From assembly GCA_963989385.1 (NCBI GenBank), contig OZ022500.1:23264460-23328459 (forward strand): a stretch of DNA of 64,000 nucleotides, in the 5' to 3' direction. Positions 32,495-41,800 of the stretch are shown one piece after another; within the stretch, counting starts at the first letter, position 1, and every line of letters starts with the position of its first letter. The position numbers and the translations under genes were made by a program. Under the pieces are notes generated by a model. The model saw nothing but the letters and a program-made list of their open reading frames with translations. It was not told the origin of the DNA and searched no databases. Source of the stretch: Ctena decussata. Its lineage: Eukaryota; Mollusca; Bivalvia; Lucinida; Lucinidae.

Positions 32495-32665
32495 GAGGTA
32501 ATTCTTGCAAAGAAGAATTTGCTTCCAATTTGATTGGGAGCTTCTCTTAAAGGAAAGAATTTGCTCCCTGAAAGAACAAATTCTTTTCTTTAAGAGTAGC
32601 CCTCGTTTTGGGAAGGGATTTCTTGTTCAAGGAAGCAAACAGAAAGTCACAAAAAATGTTTCCCT
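32495..32665. mobile_element. Hairpin MITE 'GGAGCAAATTCTT', copy 2
   Basis: AAAGAATTTGCTCC(CTGAAA)GAACAAATTCTTTTCTTTAAGAGT with flanking GGGAGGTAATTCTTG and GTTCAAGGAAGCAAACAG. Same parts as the copies at 20105, 40735 and 46965. The left half is partly duplicated. Confidence 0.6.
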
Positions 32666-32669
32666 TTGT

Positions 32670-33586
32670 ACAAATAGCATAAAAATGTGAAAGTGAATCC
32701 ATTCAATTTAAAAAGATACAATGAAGGTTATGGTGCTTTAAGTTCAAAAGGTCAACAGTCAAAGTGAAGGCGTTAATATCAATGATTTTGTGAGGCATTA
32801 TGTTACAAAACGACTTGGTGCAGTAAATGGTGTGGAAAAAGATGGTTATCAAAATAAGCGAATGCTTTAGGACATACTGCACATAGGTGTAAGGAAAAAA
32901 TGCTTTATGTATATGTATGAAAATCGCATTGAGCAGTAATTACATTTACAATTTCTCTAGACTCTTTGCAACCTAATTGTAATAGACCTATACATCATTT
33001 GTTCTTTAGTCTAAATAACTTCAAGTCGGCTCAGTAGACTCTAATATTTGTATTAATCACGACACAATCACACCCCGATCTTGTATACAGAATTTCAGTC
33101 ATAGAAACTGCAAAACCGCAAACATGTCAAAGGCTCTGACATTTTGAGCCTTGTGGAGATGCGACGCCATCAAGTGGAACGTGACATCACGAATTCACGT
33201 TCAGTACTTTTATTTTCGCGCAATGACAGCTTACGAAAAAGTATTAGACAACATTTCTTATTGCTTGAATTTTCTGCATTTATTTACACCAATCAAAATT
33301 GCAAATGAGTGAAACGCCATTGAATACAAATATAATGAAGCCATGCGAAATTTTTATCCAATTTAGAAATGGAAACGATTTTTCTGGAAGACGTTAACTT
33401 TGCTGCTGATTTAGTAATATTCATTCACGCCAAACACTGATTATTATATGACAATTTTTTTTAATATTTGTGTGATCAAATCTTTTCTGTTCTTAGATAC
33501 CTCAGAATCTACAGGCTGTTCAAGGGAACAGCGTAGATATTATCACACACATCTTCTTCAATAGTCGCATAAGGTGATACATACAC
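32670..33586. other. Intergenic DNA, no gene seen
   Basis: No gene or element boundary supported; AT-rich. Confidence 0.4.
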
Positions 33587-33748
33587 ATTATAATAATAGT
33601 AAATTGATCTAGCGTGCTGTATCACGTCAAGTTGATGAGCTCATACCATCGGATCACCCGAGACGCTTGCGTCGAGGTTGATCCGATGGTATGAGCTCAT
33701 CTACGAGACGTGATACAGTACACCAGATCAAGTTACTATTATAATAAT
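33587..33748. mobile_element. Palindromic MITE with ATTATAATAATAGTAA ends
   Basis: Ends are inverted (22 of 24 matching). Pairing continues inward through GCTGTATCACGTC and GATGAGCTCATACCATCGGATCA against GACGTGATACAG and TGATCCGATGGTATGAGCTC. The centre is GAGACGCTTGCGTCGAGG. About 162 bp, non-coding. Confidence 0.75.
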
Positions 33749-34319
33749 TTGTTTATTATATACCTAGGGAACAGCCAGCCATTCATTCTTGCCAGCGCTA
33801 ATGCATCGGCCCGGATTCGAACCTGTGCGGCAGAGGTATATAGCTAATCGTGAGACAAACGCTACTTATTGAGCAATCGAGGGGCGCCATTTTTGACGTC
33901 TTTGTTGACGTTACGTCACTAGTCCCGCTTCTCTGGTTCTCATTTCTACGACGCACGTTAAAAATGACGCGCATGAAGCTGGAGCTCAGAGACAGCCTCG
34001 TTTTAAAGGATAGTGATACGGATTCAGAAAACGTCAGTTTGATACGGCGTTCTGTATCATATGACCAGAAAACAGACAGTTCAAAGGGTGCATCATTGAA
34101 GTTATTTTGTCTGACTCGTCTAGTTTGACATAGAACGAAAAGAAGCAGTTCTCTCTCTTTGACCTATTCAGATGCTGATCTTGCGCTTGGATTAAGAAGT
34201 TTTGGGTTCACCTAATTTCATCTTGCTTTTACACAATAAATTCCAGTCTGCCTGGGCATACAGCATGCCCTTGTATACATAGACGATATCAAGTGCCGTT
34301 GAAGATACGGGTAATGACC

Positions 34320-34960
34320 TATCTCCAATTACTAAAGAAACCAGTGGGCTTCGGGTTGGGCCTTTGCCTTAGTATATTTACTTTGCAGCGAATGTTAATG
34401 GTACTACTTTCAATATCGCTAACTTCAATAAAATTGTAAAAATAAAATGAACATGCCTGGGCCCCATTCAATGTCCCGCTTTTGTTTGTGTTCCATCGCC
34501 GGACGGGGAACCAGAAAAAGCAACGTATTTGAGCCGCGACACGAGAAACCAAAAAAGTGGTTGTGACTCAGATCAGCCTGGGTATCCAACAAGTTTGACC
34601 AGAGTCTGCGCTAAGCGCTTAAAGGGTAGCTAAGGGTCTGAGCTAGCTCCATGCGGACAGCTAAGACGCTGGTCAGACTGGGCGGTTGCCCAGGCTGATC
34701 TGAGTCTTCGCTGGGCGCACAACCACTTTGTTGGTTTTCTCGTGTCGCGGCTCATTTTACTGAGCGATTTGTCGTTTTTTTTAAAAGAAACATGCCCCCC
34801 CTTCCCTCTGCCTTCTTTTTGCCGGTTACATGTCTCAATATATGCACATCAAGCCACATTTTATCCCCACACGTTAATGTTGAATCGCTTTTCATAATGA
34901 TTTGTGATAAGATGTGTTAACCACTGGTAGGAATATGGGACTATGGAGACTTTAAAATGG
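34320..34960 (+). repeat. Dispersed repeat 'R-CATCAA', interrupted by a foldback MITE
   Basis: Blocks shared in order with 45710-46240, and in part with 41440-41800 and 44480-44650: AAATTGTAAAAA, CATTCA(A/T)T(G/A)TCC(C/T)GC, GGGGAACCA(G/A)AA, GCGATTTGTCG, ATATGCACATCAA, and GACTATGGAGAC. The GAGCCGCG foldback element at 34531-34753 sits between GGGGAACC and GCGATTTGTCG, which are only about 30 bases apart in the copy at 46036. Identity of the family unknown. Confidence 0.55.
34531..34753. mobile_element. Foldback MITE 'GAGCCGCG', copy 2, with empty-site partner
   Basis: Ends GAGCCGCGACACGAGAAA and complement. Flanks ATTT on both sides (34527-34530 and 34754-34757) form a possible 4-bp target duplication. 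The host repeat copy near 46040-46070 lacks the insert and acts as an empty site. Confidence 0.8.
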
Positions 34961-36200
34961 TGATAACCATTGGTTTGTGGTATATATAAAAATCTGCATA
35001 AAATGCTAAAAACAACGTATCTTCCCAAAACGTAAGATACCTTCTTTGTGTTGATTTTCATAATTTAGAATCCAAACTGCCTGACATTTTTGGTATTAAA
35101 AAGGGTTTACAAAAGAAAAGATCAAAATGTAATTTGCGGCGCAAAAAAAAACTAAAAAAATAACCATTATATTTGAAAATGCATTTAGGTCTTTCGACAC
35201 TTCAATGCACTGCGAGTAACGTCCTGTCAGTTGTCTATTCCAGCTTTTTTTTTACAAATTATCAGGTTGAACAACTAGAAAAGAGGTAGTCTGTATTCAA
35301 AGTTTTTTTTTTTTTTTTACAAAACTATGGAGAAAACACAGGGTGAGTCTACTTTTTCAGCGCTGAATAATTTCACTTACACACCTATCTTGGCCATAGT
35401 AATGTAGTTTTTATACAGTATGTGTGATATAGGTATGCCTACCCTGTATCCAATTTACAAGCACCTTATACATGGTCGACTATTGGAGAATAAGCTACTG
35501 TTTTCATCTGTCTTATAATTAGAGAAAGAGCTGGAACAAGTAACAGTCATCTTAATAAGTACATGAAGATTTGTGAGTACAAGAGTTCAAGGTCATTCTT
35601 TGACCTTTTACCCCATTCGGAACTCCTCGGCCAATTCCATGAATCAGACCTCGGGCGTATGTAAGGCGGAGCAATATGCAGCAAAATCCAACATTTTGTT
35701 GTTCGGCCGAAAGTATACGCCGAAGCCGTAGATCTCTAGGTCTACGAATGAATTAATTGTCGACCTGCGACCTTTTACAGCTGTTAGTTTAAACATATTT
35801 TATTTTCGAAATTTCATATAAACACACAAACATTTGTCATAAGCAAGTAAAAGGATTAGAACGAAAGCACAAGTACTTATAAAGTTCCTCTCCTTAACTA
35901 TATATAGTATGTATACATCATGGCGTATATTTTTCAAGCTAAATTAATCAAAATTTTCGTGCAGTGGATATGTAATATATATATCGAGAAGCAGTGATAA
36001 AAAAGTGATACTGAGTAAAGGAAAAAGAAACACAAACCAAAACAAAATAGAAATCGGTAGAAAAAAAAAAAGCTGAAGAAAAAAAACGAGAGAAGAAAAA
36101 ACAACATTGTTTTAAAAACAGAACTTTGCAATCAGTGCTTTTAGGGAAAGCAGGGTGGGTAAGGGGAGCGGGGGCGCAGACTCTTCAGGATCAGTCGCAT
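34961..36200. other. Intergenic DNA, possibly including the LINE 3' tail
   Basis: No gene is seen. A-rich runs at 36060-36110 lie downstream of the LINE stop codon on its strand (as T-rich sequence). 35555-35605 is an inverted relative of 63935-63990 (GAGTACAAGAG, CATGAAGATTT), a dispersed repeat. Confidence 0.35.
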
Positions 36201-36262
36201 TCAGCCACAGGCAGTCATAACTGACAGTATAAACCGCTTACTTTATGCACAAAATGACATGC

Positions 36263-38890
36263 TTAGAAACGTTTAGAATCCATTATAAATTTGTGCACCT
36301 TAGCAAAAATGACTGTATTAGTTTCAAATGGAAGGGAACTATCACCGTACAGAAGGAGAGGGAGTGAAGGAGTCTGATACTGTGACACCGAATTTAAGAG
36401 CTCAGTTCTTTGCGCTTGGTAGAATCTACAATGAAAGAAAAAGTGTTGAGCGTTCTCTACACTGCCACATTGGCACATTGGGGAATCGGAAATATTCTTA
36501 AGGAAGAGGTCTAAATTAAGTGAACTGCAGTTTGTCCGTAACCTAGTATGTAAGATCTGAGCTTTCCTGTTTCCTACATAGAAGTGTTTTGCGACGGGTA
36601 TTTTGTCTTTGTTAAGATAGCCTTTGAAAGTATTCACAGATTCGGACTGCTTTGCTTCGTCAGAAACTTCATTCCAAGCCCTGATAGTTGAAGGCAAAAA
36701 AGAATTAAAGTATAGGGTAGTTCTTGCATCTATAGTTTGGAGATCATTAGAATTTCTGAGATTGTAGCTAGAAATATTACTCACAGACTGAGGTACTAGG
36801 GAAGACAGATACAGAGGTGTTAAATTATGCGTCATTTTATAAAACAGTGATAACTTGTGATTTTTCCGTCTTAGTTCAAGAGACTCCCATTGAATTTCTT
36901 TATAGAGGGAACTGATTGACACAAGTTTAGTGGCCCCCGTGGCTATTCTGGCCGCCTCATTTTGTATTTTGTCGAGTTCCAGCTTTTCGTATTGTGAGCA
37001 ATTGTCCCATATGACGTCACCATATTCAAGTAAGGGTCTAATGAATGCTGTGTAAATTGTTTCTAGGGATTTTCTATCTAATGTAAATTTTAACTTCCTC
37101 ATTATGTTTATTCTATGCCATGCTTTTTCTGTAATATAGTTTATGTGTTGGTGCCAAGTGCAGTCATTTGATAAGTAAAGGCCAAGATGTTTATGGGAAT
37201 CAACTTCGGATATTTGATGATTTTGCATAAAGATGGGTGGGTGAAAAGGCTTATTTAATTTACGAGAGATAAGTAGAGATTCAGTTTTAGAAGGGTTAAA
37301 AGACACAAGCCACGTTGACGCCCATGCTGATATTTTACTAAGATCTGTATTAATACAACCCGCTGCTGTCACAGGATCATCTACAATAATAAAGAGACTA
37401 GTATCATCTGCGAACAATCGAATATTTGAGCCGATGTCATCAACAATATCGTTGATAAACAACAGAAAGAGAAGTGGGCCTAGGATTGAACCCTGGGGAA
37501 CCCCTGCATGAAGATAGGTCCAGTCAGAAACAGCACCAGGAATAACAACTCGTTGTTTTCTGTCGGAGAGATAATCTGCAAACCAAGCATGGATGTTTCC
37601 TGAGACACCAGCTGCTTGAAGTTTAGCAAGGAGACCAGCATGCCACACGCGGTCGAATGCTTTACTGATGTCACAGAAAACAGCCCGTACTTCTTTGCCT
37701 GAATCGAGTGCTTGACAGAAAGTATTGTAAATAAATGTCAACTGATTGACTGTTGAGTCTCCAGGAAGAAAGCCAGATTGTAGTGAAGAGAGCAGGTTGT
37801 TGTCTCGTAGGTGGTTAAATAAGTATTTAAATACAAGTCTTTCGAAAGCTTTATCTTCCGAGTTGAGCAAGGAAATAGGTCGATAATTGGAAACATCAGA
37901 AGGGTCGCCTTTTTTCGGAACTGGGCAAACATTAGCTTCTTTATAGAAAGAGGGAACAATACCCATTCTGAGAGACTGATTGAAAAGTGAACAAAACGGT
38001 AGTGAGAGCTCCTTTGATAGTTCACGAAGGACACGATTACTCAGGCCATCGGGGCCGGAGGCTTTGGCAGCTGGGAGGCATTCAAGAACTGATTCTACTT
38101 CTAATGGAGATAGTACGATATTGTTGAGGGGCGCATTGACAGTAGCTGCAGGAAGGTCAGGAATAATGGCGTTCTGTTCATTTAAATTTGTATGACTTTG
38201 AAAGAAACTATTTAAAATGTTGGCCTTGTCACTTTCATCCATGTAGATATTATCATTAAATTCGAGGGGTGGAATTGATGTTTTGTAATTAGGAACAATA
38301 AAAGTTTTAAGTGTTGTCCACCAGTCTTTTAAACATAGTGTTTTGGAGGTAAGTTTAGCTGCAATTTTATCATAAAATGTTTTTTTAGAATCACGAATAT
38401 TTTGAACTACTTTATTGCGTATCTTCTTAAATTTTTTCCAATGTGGTTCCAAGTTGGTTCTTATGGCTTTCCTGTAGGCTCTTTTACGTTTTCTGATATG
38501 GCGTTTAATACTCGAATTTATCCAAGGAGGTTCAGTAGGCTTTACTTTAATTTTTCGATTAGGTATACACTCATTAGCTAGAGAAGTGACAGCTGTAGTT
38601 ATATTATTTGCATAAGTGTTAATATCATTATCTTTGGTAGTATCCCAATCAAAAGAGGCTGCCTTGTTACGTAGTAAATCATAATTACCTTGGTCGTAAT
38701 TCCAGATGTGTCGCGTGATTGAAATAAGTTTAGGCTTAGAAAATTTAAATATACCAAATATAGGACAGTGATACCTTATTTCTTGATTGAGAAAGGGATC
38801 CCCGACTCCACTGAGTATCAGGTGTGCTTTGTTACTAACTAGAAGGATATCTATTAGAGAAGACGAGTTTTCAGTAAAGTGGGTGGGTTG
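36263..38890 (-). CDS. ORF2 protein: partial endonuclease + reverse transcriptase
   Basis: The stretch with a conventional start codon is 729 codons (from 38452), but the same frame is open upstream to about 38890. There it reads endonuclease-like sequence (SQPTHFTENSSSLID, then SGVGDPFLNQEIRYHCPI) followed by a basic linker. The reverse transcriptase includes AKASGPDGLSNRVL, NYRPISLLNS, VFCDISKAFDRVW, HAGVPQGSILGPLLFLLFIND and the catalytic FADD (37403-37414). Near the end, ARTTLYFNSFLPSTIRAWN and a CQCG...HFFFHC zinc knuckle are typical of Jockey/CR1-group ORF2. No RNase H domain is seen. The enzyme would nick target DNA and copy its own RNA at the nick. Because the endonuclease lacks its N-terminal catalytic part, this copy should be immobile on its own. 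The long intact frame suggests a fairly recent insertion. Confidence 0.9.
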   Translation of the reverse strand, partial: QPTHFTENSSSLIDILLVSNKAHLILSGVGDPFLNQEIRYHCPIFGIFKFSKPKLISITRHIWNYDQGNYDLLRNKAASFDWDTTKDNDINTYANNITTAVTSLANECIPNRKIKVKPTEPPWINSSIKRHIRKRKRAYRKAIRTNLEPHWKKFKKIRNKVVQNIRDSKKTFYDKIAAKLTSKTLCLKDWWTTLKTFIVPNYKTSIPPLEFNDNIYMDESDKANILNSFFQSHTNLNEQNAIIPDLPAATVNAPLNNIVLSPLEVESVLECLPAAKASGPDGLSNRVLRELSKELSLPFCSLFNQSLRMGIVPSFYKEANVCPVPKKGDPSDVSNYRPISLLNSEDKAFERLVFKYLFNHLRDNNLLSSLQSGFLPGDSTVNQLTFIYNTFCQALDSGKEVRAVFCDISKAFDRVWHAGLLAKLQAAGVSGNIHAWFADYLSDRKQRVVIPGAVSDWTYLHAGVPQGSILGPLLFLLFINDIVDDIGSNIRLFADDTSLFIIVDDPVTAAGCINTDLSKISAWASTWLVSFNPSKTESLLISRKLNKPFHPPIFMQNHQISEVDSHKHLGLYLSNDCTWHQHINYITEKAWHRINIMRKLKFTLDRKSLETIYTAFIRPLLEYGDVIWDNCSQYEKLELDKIQNEAARIATGATKLVSISSLYKEIQWESLELRRKNHKLSLFYKMTHNLTPLYLSSLVPQSVSNISSYNLRNSNDLQTIDARTTLYFNSFLPSTIRAWNEVSDEAKQSESVNTFKGYLNKDKIPVAKHFYVGNRKAQILHTRLRTNCSSLNLDLFLKNISDSPMCQCGSVENAQHFFFHCRFYQAQRTELLNSVSQYQTPSLPLLLYGDSSLPFETNTVIFAKVHKFIMDSKRF

Positions 38891-38900
38891 ACTGATGGAC
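36263..38900 (-). mobile_element. Non-LTR retrotransposon, Jockey/CR1-like, 5'-truncated
   Basis: A single uninterrupted ORF2-type frame carries the C-terminal part of an AP-type endonuclease, a reverse transcriptase and a terminal zinc knuckle. The 5' part of the endonuclease and any ORF1 are absent, the usual result of incomplete target-primed reverse transcription. A weak endonuclease-like continuation in another frame may reach about 38960. The 3' end is not defined, because I could not find a matched target duplication. Confidence 0.85.
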
Positions 38901-39688
38901 TGGTAGAAAGAAACTTACAGCTGTTGCACGGACATTCATTTAATGCTTTGCTGTTGTTAAAACAAAATAGTCAATTATTAATAACGAGACATTTGCTTCT
39001 TCTCATTTTATTATTTACTCTGTGCGACAGTGCGGCCATCTTTGTTTATATCGTTGTTCCTAACAACAGTCGTGTGACGTAAGTAGTCCCACGTCATACA
39101 TCCGAGGTTGATTCACGGAATTGGCCGAGCGGTGTTCCGATTGCTTTTACCCAGAACTCTCATATTTTGACAATTTCAAACGATACGTGGCGTTGTTTAT
39201 GAAGGAATTGCTGCACCTTTCAAATAGGTCATCTGCAAGTTATGCCAGTATAATAAGGGTATACCTTTTTTCAAAGCAGATTGTAAATGCACTTTTAAAG
39301 ATACGGAGAATATATTACAAAGTGTACGTTTATCTCAATGTATTGAAGTACCTTCAAACATTAATCCATTTCCAATTACAATGTTATTTGTCTTTGCGCC
39401 GCAAATTACCCTTTGATCTTTCCTTATATTAACACGTTTTGATCAACATGTTAATACTCTTTTTTGTATTCTAAACTGTAGAGAAGAATGAAAATAAAAA
39501 TTCTGCTAACTTTCGGGGAGGTATGTTATATTTTCATGGTTTTATTCAGATTTTTGGGATCAAGGAACATATACAAAAAAAAAAAAAAAAAGAGAAGAAG
39601 TTGAAAAGCCCAAGCCATACAAAAAATTCTGCCGGTTCAAAAGTCATGTCTTTTCAGAAGGGTCATGCGTAGCTCGCTTTCGAAATCT
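38900..39688. other. Intergenic DNA, no gene seen
   Basis: Open frames of 67 and 103 codons are leucine/lysine-rich without motif. A poly-A run lies at 39577-39594. Confidence 0.35.
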
Positions 39689-39795
39689 GAGCCGCGACAC
39701 GACAGACGAAAAAAGTGGTATGTGCGCCCTGCGAAGACTCAGATCAACCTGGGCAGCCGCCCGGTCTGATTAGTCTTTGCTGTCCGCATGGAGAG
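39689..39795. mobile_element. Foldback MITE 'GAGCCGCG', copy 3 (half element)
   Basis: Left arm only: GAGCCGCGACACGACAGACG, AAGACTCAGATCAACCTGGGC, then GTCCGCATGGAG before similarity ends. The second arm is missing. Confidence 0.7.
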
Positions 39796-39945
39796 TATAT
39801 TGTGTCTAGTGTGCGTGTGTGCACTCAATGATCTCGGCATAAAACGGGTTTTAGTAGTCAGTTATACATGCATCAATGAAAGATGTTGATGTGACAATGT
39901 TTGAATGTTGCATGCCTACTGCACAAAGTTAAAACATCTATAAAT

Positions 39946-40183
39946 GAGCCGCGACACGACAAAACAAACAGAGTGGCATGTGCGCTACGCAAAGACTCAG
40001 TTCAGCCTGGGTATACGTCCATTCTGATCAGAGTCTTTGCTGATGGCATGGAGGTAGCTTAGACCCTTAGCTACCCTTTAAGCGCACAGCTAAGACTCTG
40101 ATCAGACTGGGCGGACGCCCAGAATGATCCGAGTCTTCGCTGGACGCAAAAGCCACCTTTTCGGCTTTGTCGTGTCGCGGCTC
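39946..40183. mobile_element. Foldback MITE 'GAGCCGCG', copy 4
   Basis: A full 238-bp element with ends GAGCCGCGACACGACAAAAC and GTCGTGTCGCGGCTC. The centre TTAGACCCTTAGCTACCCTTTAAGCGC is in the orientation opposite to copies 1 and 2. AT flanks both ends. It lies 150 bp from the half copy. Confidence 0.8.
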
Positions 40184-40413
40184 ATGTCTATTCACATCTC
40201 TGGAAAACTAACAATGTGATTGTAAGCGATATTTTTGTATCGTGTTTTCGAATGCAAATGCGCAGATTTAATTTCAATTCTGGAAATTTCAGTTTTGAAG
40301 TTATTAGGTCATGTCCCAGACACACTGGTGTTTCGTCTGAGAAAAAAATGCAGTGCTGATTGAATTTGTACACGTCTCATAGCCAGTGGAAACAGCTGAT
40401 TCCAAATTGTTAA

Positions 40414-40588
40414 GGATGGATGGATGACTTGTGATTTTGCATCCTTTTATAACAGTATTTCAGTGATATCAGGACGATGGGAGGGTAATAATGATAGGCT
40501 GGAAAAGATTGCCGCCTCAGGCGAGACTCGAACCCAGAAGCGCTATATCAGCAGGCCAGTGCTTAACCCAGTTAGACACTGGGGCTCC
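40414..40588 (-). mobile_element. tRNA-derived SINE, copy B (minus strand)
   Basis: On the minus strand: tRNA-like head (CCCAGTGTCTAACTGGGTTAAG..., B box GGGTTCGAGTCTC at 40513-40525), body with CTCCCATCGTCCTGATATCACTGAAATACTG, tail with TCCATCCATCC. Better-preserved B box than copy A. Confidence 0.6.
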
Positions 40589-40734
40589 TAAAGTGTTCAG
40601 GAAATGGTATTGGGCATTTACTAGGTCCAACTACTGCCTGAAGAAGTTAAACGCTTTCTAGACCGCGCACGTGCTTTAAATCGAACGGGTATACTTGAAA
40701 GGGAATAAATCACGTTTGTCTCCCTTCTCAATGG

Positions 40735-40850
40735 GGGTCAACTCTTAAAGAAAAGAATTTGCTCCTCTAGGAGCAAATTCTTTCCTTTAAGAGTAGACCC
40801 TTTTAGGAAGGGTTTTGTCGCGCACAGAAGCAAACAGGTAATCACAAAAG
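40735..40850. mobile_element. Hairpin MITE 'GGAGCAAATTCTT', copy 3
   Basis: Centre AAGAATTTGCTCCTCTAGGAGCAAATTCTT is palindromic around CTCTAG, extended by ACTCTTAAAG and CTTTAAGAGT, with GGGTCA and GACCC at the edges. The best-preserved copy in the window. Confidence 0.7.
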
Positions 40851-41231
40851 TTGTCTCCCTTTGAAAAAATGGCGGATAAAGATGGAGGTGCATCCATACA
40901 CCTTAAGAAGTTTAACTAGCTCCGAGATGTCACATGGGACTCTCTCATGTTTGACAGAGTAGTCAGCGATCTAGATATACACGCTACTTCTGTTTCACTT
41001 TTCTTCCTTGGCACTGCTTAAATTTTCAGAACACGCAAGTTAGTAATAGAAACAAATTACTTTTGGCATGTTAGAGAACCACACTGTCTGATCGTAAACT
41101 GTTCTAGGCTGTATCATTGTCTCGTCATAAAGTACTAAATATTTCATTAAAGATTCGAGCGATTAAAACGTTTCAGCAAAACGAACCACAAGTGGTTGGT
41201 TGATTTGGCTTTAACGGCCCTTTAGGCGTTT

Positions 41232-41234
<3 letters not shown>

Positions 41235-41278
<44 letters not shown>
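41235..41278. repeat. (AG)n microsatellite
   Basis: 22 uninterrupted AG units. Confidence 0.95.
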
Positions 41279-41281
<3 letters not shown>

Positions 41282-41439
41282 GAATAACTCCCTCCCGTAC
41301 CTGCTGCAAGCAAAGCATGCAGTTCCTAGCCATGGTTTATTGAAATCGTTCTATGAATTTTCCAGACGGTAAGCGACCAACAAAACTGATATTTTTTAGG
41401 AGTAGTCAATTTCGACTATTGCAAAATGTCCCTGGCATC

Positions 41440-41800
41440 AGAGCCGAGCCACAATTTACAAGATGTCATCGTCATGTGCCATGTGACGATTTTCGCAAGT
41501 AACAATGAAGGCCCCATTGCTCTATCGGCATTAAGCATTATATCGTGAGGTATCGCTGCAAGCTTCTTGCCATAGTTTCGCCATTGTAAATGATCGCGAT
41601 TAGCCAACTTTAAACGGATAAAACATCAGTGAGTTCCACATAAAAAAGTTCCAAAATTTTATATGGCAACTAAAATAACCTACTTTCGATTTCATAAACA
41701 GTGGATGAAATGGTAAACAATGTACATGCATGGATTCCCATTCACTGTCCCGCCTTTGCTTATATTGCATCGTTCAACGGGAAACCAGAAAATTGGTTGG
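41440..41800 (+). repeat. Dispersed repeat 'R-CATCAA', partial copy
   Basis: Shares ordered blocks with 45755-46040: CCATTGCTCTATC, GTGAGGTATCG(C/A)TGCAA, CAACTTTAAAC, AACTAAAATRACCTACTTT, CATTCAYTRTCC. No coding frame. Confidence 0.55.
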
